DNA of 6,641 nucleotides. It comes from Nitrospinota bacterium (lineage in GTDB: Bacteria; Nitrospirota; Thermodesulfovibrionia; Thermodesulfovibrionales; UBA1546). Position numbers and translations under genes: made by a program. Of the stretch, positions 3,707 through 6,641 are shown piece after piece (the first letter of the stretch is position 1; each line of letters begins with the position of its first letter). The stretch spans positions 1 through 6,641 of the forward strand of contig JAHILQ010000051.1 in NCBI GenBank assembly GCA_018896985.1. The letters are read 5' to 3'. The notes under the pieces are model-generated. The model saw only the letters and a list, made by a program, of their open reading frames with translations, was not told the DNA's origin and did no database searches.

Positions 3707-5176
3707 ATGAAGGTATCAGTTAAAAATATCAGAGAAACGAACTGCATCTGTGATGCGCTGGTTCTTCCTTTTATAGAAAGGGATTCAGGGTTTTATAAGG
3801 AATTCGGCACAGCCTTTCAGAAACAAATCATGAAAGCATTCTCAAAGGAATTCCACGGCAAGCGGAACGAGCTTCTTCTAATGCCAGCGCCTGAAGTGAT
3901 AAAACCTGGACGGATTTTGCTTATCGGCCTTGGCAAAAAAAACGAGCTGTCTGACGAGAGGATAAGACAGGCAGGCGGAAAAGCAGCAGTGCATCTTCGC
4001 GACAAGGGAATGAAAAAGATTGCGGTTTCCACAAACCTTATATCATCTCTTAAACTTTCGCCCCTGAATTTCATAGAGGGAGCTTTGCTAAGTTTATATA
4101 AATTTGAGAGATACAGAAAAGAAAAAGACAACAAGAAGATAGAGAGCATTACGATTCTCTTAAAAACATCGAAAAAGCTTACAGAAGAACTCAAATGGAC
4201 TGAGACCATAACATCATCTGTATATTTTGCAAGGGATTTGATAAATACTCCTGCCAATGATATGACTCCATCAGACCTTGCAAAGACAGCGGTTTCTCTG
4301 AGACAAAAGAATCTGTCAGTGAAAATCCTTGAGAAAAAGGATGCAGAAAAACTTGGGATGGGAGCATATCTCTCTGTTGCAAAGGGCTCCAAAGAACCGC
4401 CGAAGTTCATTGTGCTTGAATATAAAGGCGCGAAAGGTAAACCCGCCGAGGCGGGCAAACCTCTGGCGCTGATAGGCAAGTCAATAACCTTTGACAGCGG
4501 AGGCATATCGCTGAAACCTTCTGATGGAATGGAAAAGATGAAATATGACATGGCAGGAGGCGCAGCAGTCTTGGGTGTGTTAAAAGCTGCCTCTGCATTA
4601 AAACTTCCAGTAAATCTTATCGGCATACTGCCGGCAACAGAAAACCTGCCCGGAGGCTCTGCAACAAAACCCGGTGATGTAGCCGTAACAATAAGCGGCA
4701 AGACCGTTGAAATAATCAATACAGACGCTGAAGGACGTTTGATTCTTGCAGATGCAATAGGATATGCAAAGCGTTTCAAGCCAAGGGCGATTATTGATAT
4801 TGCAACTCTTACAGGCGCGTGTTCCGTTGCTCTTGGAAACGAGGCAATAGCCATGATGGGAAATGACAGGAAATTGCTTGATAAAATCAAAAAGTCTGCT
4901 GACAATACCTATGAGCGCGTATGGGAAATGCCTTTATTTGATGAATATAAAGAGTATCTTAAAAGCGATATAGCTGACATCAAGAACACAGGAGGCAAAA
5001 ACGGTTCACTTGTAACAGCAGCATATTTTCTCTATGAATTTGCAGAAAAAACGCCGTGGGTTCACCTTGACATAGCAGGCACTGCATGGGTGGAAAAAGA
5101 CAAGCCTTATATTCCGAAAGGCGCTTCAGGTATCGGCGTCAGGCTGATAATGGATTTGATAAAGCATCTCAAGTGA
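3707..5176 (+). CDS. pepA: Leucyl aminopeptidase (cytosol aminopeptidase, M17 family)
   Basis: A 489-residue cytosolic metallopeptidase that removes N-terminal amino acids, preferring leucine; members are hexamers with two metal ions. The residues that in E. coli PepA bind the metals or act in catalysis are all present at a constant offset of 12: Lys258 and Asp263 (GKSITFDSGG), Lys270 (SLKPS), Asp281 (KYDMAGG), Asp340 and Glu342 (NTDAEGR) and Arg344. Residues 1 to about 165 form the variable macro-like N-terminal domain and the rest the catalytic domain. The length is normal. The start at ATG 3707 fits the family N-terminus (MKVSVKN) although its Shine-Dalgarno sequence is weak; the 12-codon ORF ending one base earlier may couple translation. 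A short GC palindrome (4442-4455) encodes a KPAEAGKP turn just before the active site. The gene is convergent with ribD. Confidence 0.95.
   Translation: MKVSVKNIRETNCICDALVLPFIERDSGFYKEFGTAFQKQIMKAFSKEFHGKRNELLLMPAPEVIKPGRILLIGLGKKNELSDERIRQAGGKAAVHLRDKGMKKIAVSTNLISSLKLSPLNFIEGALLSLYKFERYRKEKDNKKIESITILLKTSKKLTEELKWTETITSSVYFARDLINTPANDMTPSDLAKTAVSLRQKNLSVKILEKKDAEKLGMGAYLSVAKGSKEPPKFIVLEYKGAKGKPAEAGKPLALIGKSITFDSGGISLKPSDGMEKMKYDMAGGAAVLGVLKAASALKLPVNLIGILPATENLPGGSATKPGDVAVTISGKTVEIINTDAEGRLILADAIGYAKRFKPRAIIDIATLTGACSVALGNEAIAMMGNDRKLLDKIKKSADNTYERVWEMPLFDEYKEYLKSDIADIKNTGGKNGSLVTAAYFLYEFAEKTPWVHLDIAGTAWVEKDKPYIPKGASGIGVRLIMDLIKHLK
4442..4455 (+). repeat. GC palindrome inside pepA
   Basis: CCCGCC-GA-GGCGGG forms a perfect 6-bp hairpin in coding sequence and encodes part of the loop KGKPAEAGKP (residues 244-252 region). 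A similar CCCGCCTCGGC motif occurs in the ribD insertion at 5548-5558, which suggests a dispersed repeat. Confidence 0.5.
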
Positions 5177-5183
5177 ATTCCAG

Positions 5184-5198
5184 ATAAGCAGGGCTTAT
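5184..5198. terminator. Short hairpin between convergent pepA and ribD
   Basis: ATAAGC (5184-5189) and GCTTAT (5193-5198) form a 6-bp stem with a 3-nt loop in the 27-bp gap between the two convergent stop codons. The stem is short and no T-tract follows, so a bidirectional terminator role is weakly supported. Confidence 0.25.
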
Positions 5199-5203
5199 AA
5201 CTC

Positions 5204-6376
5204 CTACTTGATATACCCCTCAAGCAGAATATCGTCGCCGATTCTTTTTAGAGTTATATTTTTTAGCTGATGCGCCTCTGAGAGTTTTCTGACTGCCTTT
5301 CCGCCGACAGACGGAAATGACTCTTTACCGCCGATAATCTTTGGCGCTATGAAAAACATAACCTTGTCAACTATGCCGTATTCAAGCGCATGGCTGTTTA
5401 AGGAAGATCCTCCTTCAATCAGCACAGATGCTATTCCCATCTCGCCGAGCTTTTTCATCAGCCATTTCATATCAACACGTTCTCCATCGTATTCGATTAT
5501 TTTTATGTTTTTATTTAGCAGTGCTTCTAACTTCTGACTTCTGACTTCCCGCCTCGGCTCTCCTCGGCGAGTCCGCCCGAGTGCGGACGGGTCGCCGATG
5601 GAGACTGACTTCTGACTTCTTTTTATTACTACAATCGTCTCCGGAGGAGTATTCAATATTTTCGCATCAATAGGAATCTCAAACTCAGGGTCTATTACAA
5701 TTCGTATTGGACTTCTCGTCCCTTGTCCCTCGTCCCTCGTCCCTTTCTTTATTCTCGCTGTCAGTTGCGGGTCATCAGCCTTCACTGTCCCTATCGCTGT
5801 CATCACAGCATCAACCCTGCCTCTTGTTTTGTGAACCAATTCTCTTGCCTTTTCTCCTGTAATCCATTTTGACTCGCCTTCCGGAGTGGCAATCTTTCCG
5901 TCAAGGGTCATTGCAACTTTTAATATCACAAACGGTCTTTTTGTCATAATATATTTTGCGTAAATCTCGTTCAGCTTTATTGAATCTTCCTCAAGAATTC
6001 CAGAGACTACGTTTATGCCTGCCCCTCTCAGTTCTGCTATTCCTTTCCCGGAAACCTTTGGATTTGGGTCTTTCATGCCTATGACAACTTTCTTTATTCC
6101 TGCTTTGATAATTGCCTTTGTGCATGGAGGAGTCCGCTTATCTGTATGACAGCAGGGTTCAAGGTTCACATAAAGCGTTGCGCCTTTTGCCTTTTCTCCT
6201 GTCTTGTCTATAACAAGAGCCTCTGCGTGAGGAGCGCCGGGTTTTCTGTGATAATCCTCTGCAATGATTTTTCCATTCTTGACAAGCACAGCGCCTACCA
6301 TCGGATTCGGGCTTGTCATGCCGCTTGCCTTTCCAGCAAGCCTCAGAACCCGTTTCATTATTGAGATGTTATTCAT
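5204..6376 (-). CDS. ribD: Bifunctional diaminohydroxyphosphoribosylaminopyrimidine deaminase / 5-amino-6-(5-phosphoribosylamino)uracil reductase
   Basis: Catalyses the second and third steps of riboflavin synthesis: deamination of the pyrimidine made from GTP, then NADPH-dependent reduction of the ribose. Counting from ATG 6376, residues 1 to about 135 are the zinc deaminase: TSPNPMVGAV, His50-Ala-Glu52 (PHAEA) and PCCHTDKRTPPC with zinc cysteines Cys75 and Cys85. The reductase follows with VAMTLDGKIAT, SKWITGEKAR, GTVKADDPQLTAR and VLIEGGSSLN. ATG 6376 gives the usual MNNISIMKRVLRLA N-terminus; an upstream ATG at 6415 adds 13 residues but lies in a scrap duplicated from the neighbouring aconitase-like gene. 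None of the starts has a good Shine-Dalgarno sequence. The gene follows the aconitase-like gene on the same strand. Two repeat insertions (5535-5619 and 5717-5744) lie in reductase loops and keep the frame, so the enzyme is probably active. Confidence 0.92.
   Translation of the reverse strand: MNNISIMKRVLRLAGKASGMTSPNPMVGAVLVKNGKIIAEDYHRKPGAPHAEALVIDKTGEKAKGATLYVNLEPCCHTDKRTPPCTKAIIKAGIKKVVIGMKDPNPKVSGKGIAELRGAGINVVSGILEEDSIKLNEIYAKYIMTKRPFVILKVAMTLDGKIATPEGESKWITGEKARELVHKTRGRVDAVMTAIGTVKADDPQLTARIKKGTRDEGQGTRSPIRIVIDPEFEIPIDAKILNTPPETIVVIKRSQKSVSIGDPSALGRTRRGEPRREVRSQKLEALLNKNIKIIEYDGERVDMKWLMKKLGEMGIASVLIEGGSSLNSHALEYGIVDKVMFFIAPKIIGGKESFPSVGGKAVRKLSEAHQLKNITLKRIGDDILLEGYIK
5535..5619 (-). 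repeat. Palindromic insertion in ribD bounded by heptamer repeats
   Basis: The 14-mer TGACTTCTGACTTC (plus strand) occurs at 5535-5548 and again at 5606-5619, 71 bp apart, each made of heptamers ACTTCTG. Between them a large palindrome (5560-5603) pairs TCGGCGA with TCGCCGA and GTCCGC with GCGGAC, plus CTCC/GGAG at the base. In ribD it encodes about 27 extra residues, rich in Arg, Ser and Gly, between the IVVIK strand and the LLNKNIKII segment of the reductase domain. Confidence 0.75.
5717..5744 (-). repeat. Tandem heptamer repeat in ribD
   Basis: Four head-to-tail copies of CGTCCCT (the second is TGTCCCT) occupy 28 bp. On the coding strand they encode KGTRDEGQGTR between LTARIK and SPIRIVIDP, a surface loop of the reductase domain. 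Confidence 0.8.
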
Positions 6377-6404
6377 TTTAATATCTTGATATGCCCTCAT
6401 AAAA

Positions 6405-6474
6405 GTGTAAGACATTCAATCTACCGAAAAAAGAAACCCTTTAAGCTACGCTCCTTGCTGTTTTGTGTAAGACA
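6405..6474 (-). repeat. Short duplication of the aconitase-like gene tail ahead of ribD
   Basis: GTGTAAGACA occurs at 6405-6414 and 6465-6474, and the match extends weakly to the CAATC that follows. On the minus strand the downstream copy encodes LLSYTK in the aconitase-like tail, and the other contains the ATG at 6415 (MSYTF). This indicates that the longer RibD start is a duplicated scrap and not part of the enzyme. Confidence 0.45.
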
Positions 6475-6641
6475 GCAATCCGCCCTTCATGATAATCATC
6501 TTCTGCCTGTCATTCAAATCTGATACAGCCTCAAATGCCGCGCCCTTTGTAATGTTCTCAACCTTATAAACCTGACTGCCGTTAAGTGAATTTATCACAT
6601 CCTTTATGACAAGCCTGTCGCCCTTCTCTGCTTTCTCATAG
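6446..6641 (-). CDS. C-terminal end of aconitate hydratase-like protein, cut by window edge
   Basis: The last 64 codons of a gene entering from the right edge end with TAG at 6448-6446. The peptide contains GDRLVIKDVINSLNGSQVYK, then AFEAVSDLNDRQKMIIMKGG and LLSYTKQQGA. The 'LNDRQ-x-II-x-GGLL-Y' ending is the pattern seen at the C-terminus of aconitases (citrate to isocitrate, TCA cycle), within the swivel domain; related homoaconitase or isopropylmalate dehydratase large subunits are less likely. The iron-sulfur cysteines lie outside the window. ribD begins 69 bp downstream on the same strand with no obvious terminator between, so cotranscription is possible. Confidence 0.7.
   Translation of the reverse strand, partial: YEKAEKGDRLVIKDVINSLNGSQVYKVENITKGAAFEAVSDLNDRQKMIIMKGGLLSYTKQQGA

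Noticed and set aside
3817..4905. Long minus-strand ORF of 362 codons opposite pepA
   Set aside because: pepA on the plus strand has every catalytic residue; the opposite frame is Ser/Phe/Ile-rich low-similarity shadow sequence.
5529..5620. CRISPR array from the repeated ACTTCTG units
   Set aside because: Units are adjacent heptamers in a coding gene with a palindrome, not regularly spaced repeats with unique spacers.

Overview
The window looks like a bacterial chromosome segment of moderate, AT-leaning base composition that uses AGA, AGG and ATA codons freely. A fused deaminase-reductase RibD, Shine-Dalgarno sites of the AAGGAGG type and tRNA genes with encoded CCA all fit Bacteria. A stand-alone pyruvate-kinase C-terminal-domain protein, an aconitase tail and heptanucleotide repeats inside a coding gene would suit a Nitrospirota-like or deltaproteobacterial lineage. 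That placement is inference only.

Left part (1-2731) is an accessory region. A gene fragment leaves the left edge on the minus strand. Then come two toxin-antitoxin modules. The first (339-1476) is a HigBA-like operon: RelE/HigB-type toxin, HTH antitoxin and a small third gene. It lies between perfect 15-bp inverted repeats at 279-293 and 1494-1508. The second (1804-2489) is a Phd/YefM-type antitoxin with a PIN-domain toxin. It lies between 28-bp direct repeats (27 of 28 identical) at 1601-1628 and 2572-2599. The spacers between modules hold several hairpins and a small candidate element with inverted ends (2522-2704).

Middle (2719-2972) is the most unusual part. A complete tRNA-Leu(UAG) gene, CCA included, lies inside the anticodon loop of a second, otherwise well-preserved tRNA-Leu. 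The two parts of the outer gene still pair perfectly in the acceptor stem (7 bp) and the anticodon stem (6 bp). The inner tRNA has exactly 30 nt on each side. The outer gene also carries a 16-nt hairpin insertion in its D-loop. A plausible promoter ends just before the outer gene.

Right part (3031-6641) is housekeeping: a pyruvate-kinase C-terminal-domain protein with an apparently leaderless promoter, a 12-codon leader ORF abutting pepA (M17 leucyl aminopeptidase), then on the minus strand ribD (riboflavin synthesis) downstream of the end of an aconitase-like gene. pepA and ribD converge. ribD carries two low-complexity repeat insertions, one of them wrapped around a large GC-rich palindrome, which keep the reading frame open.
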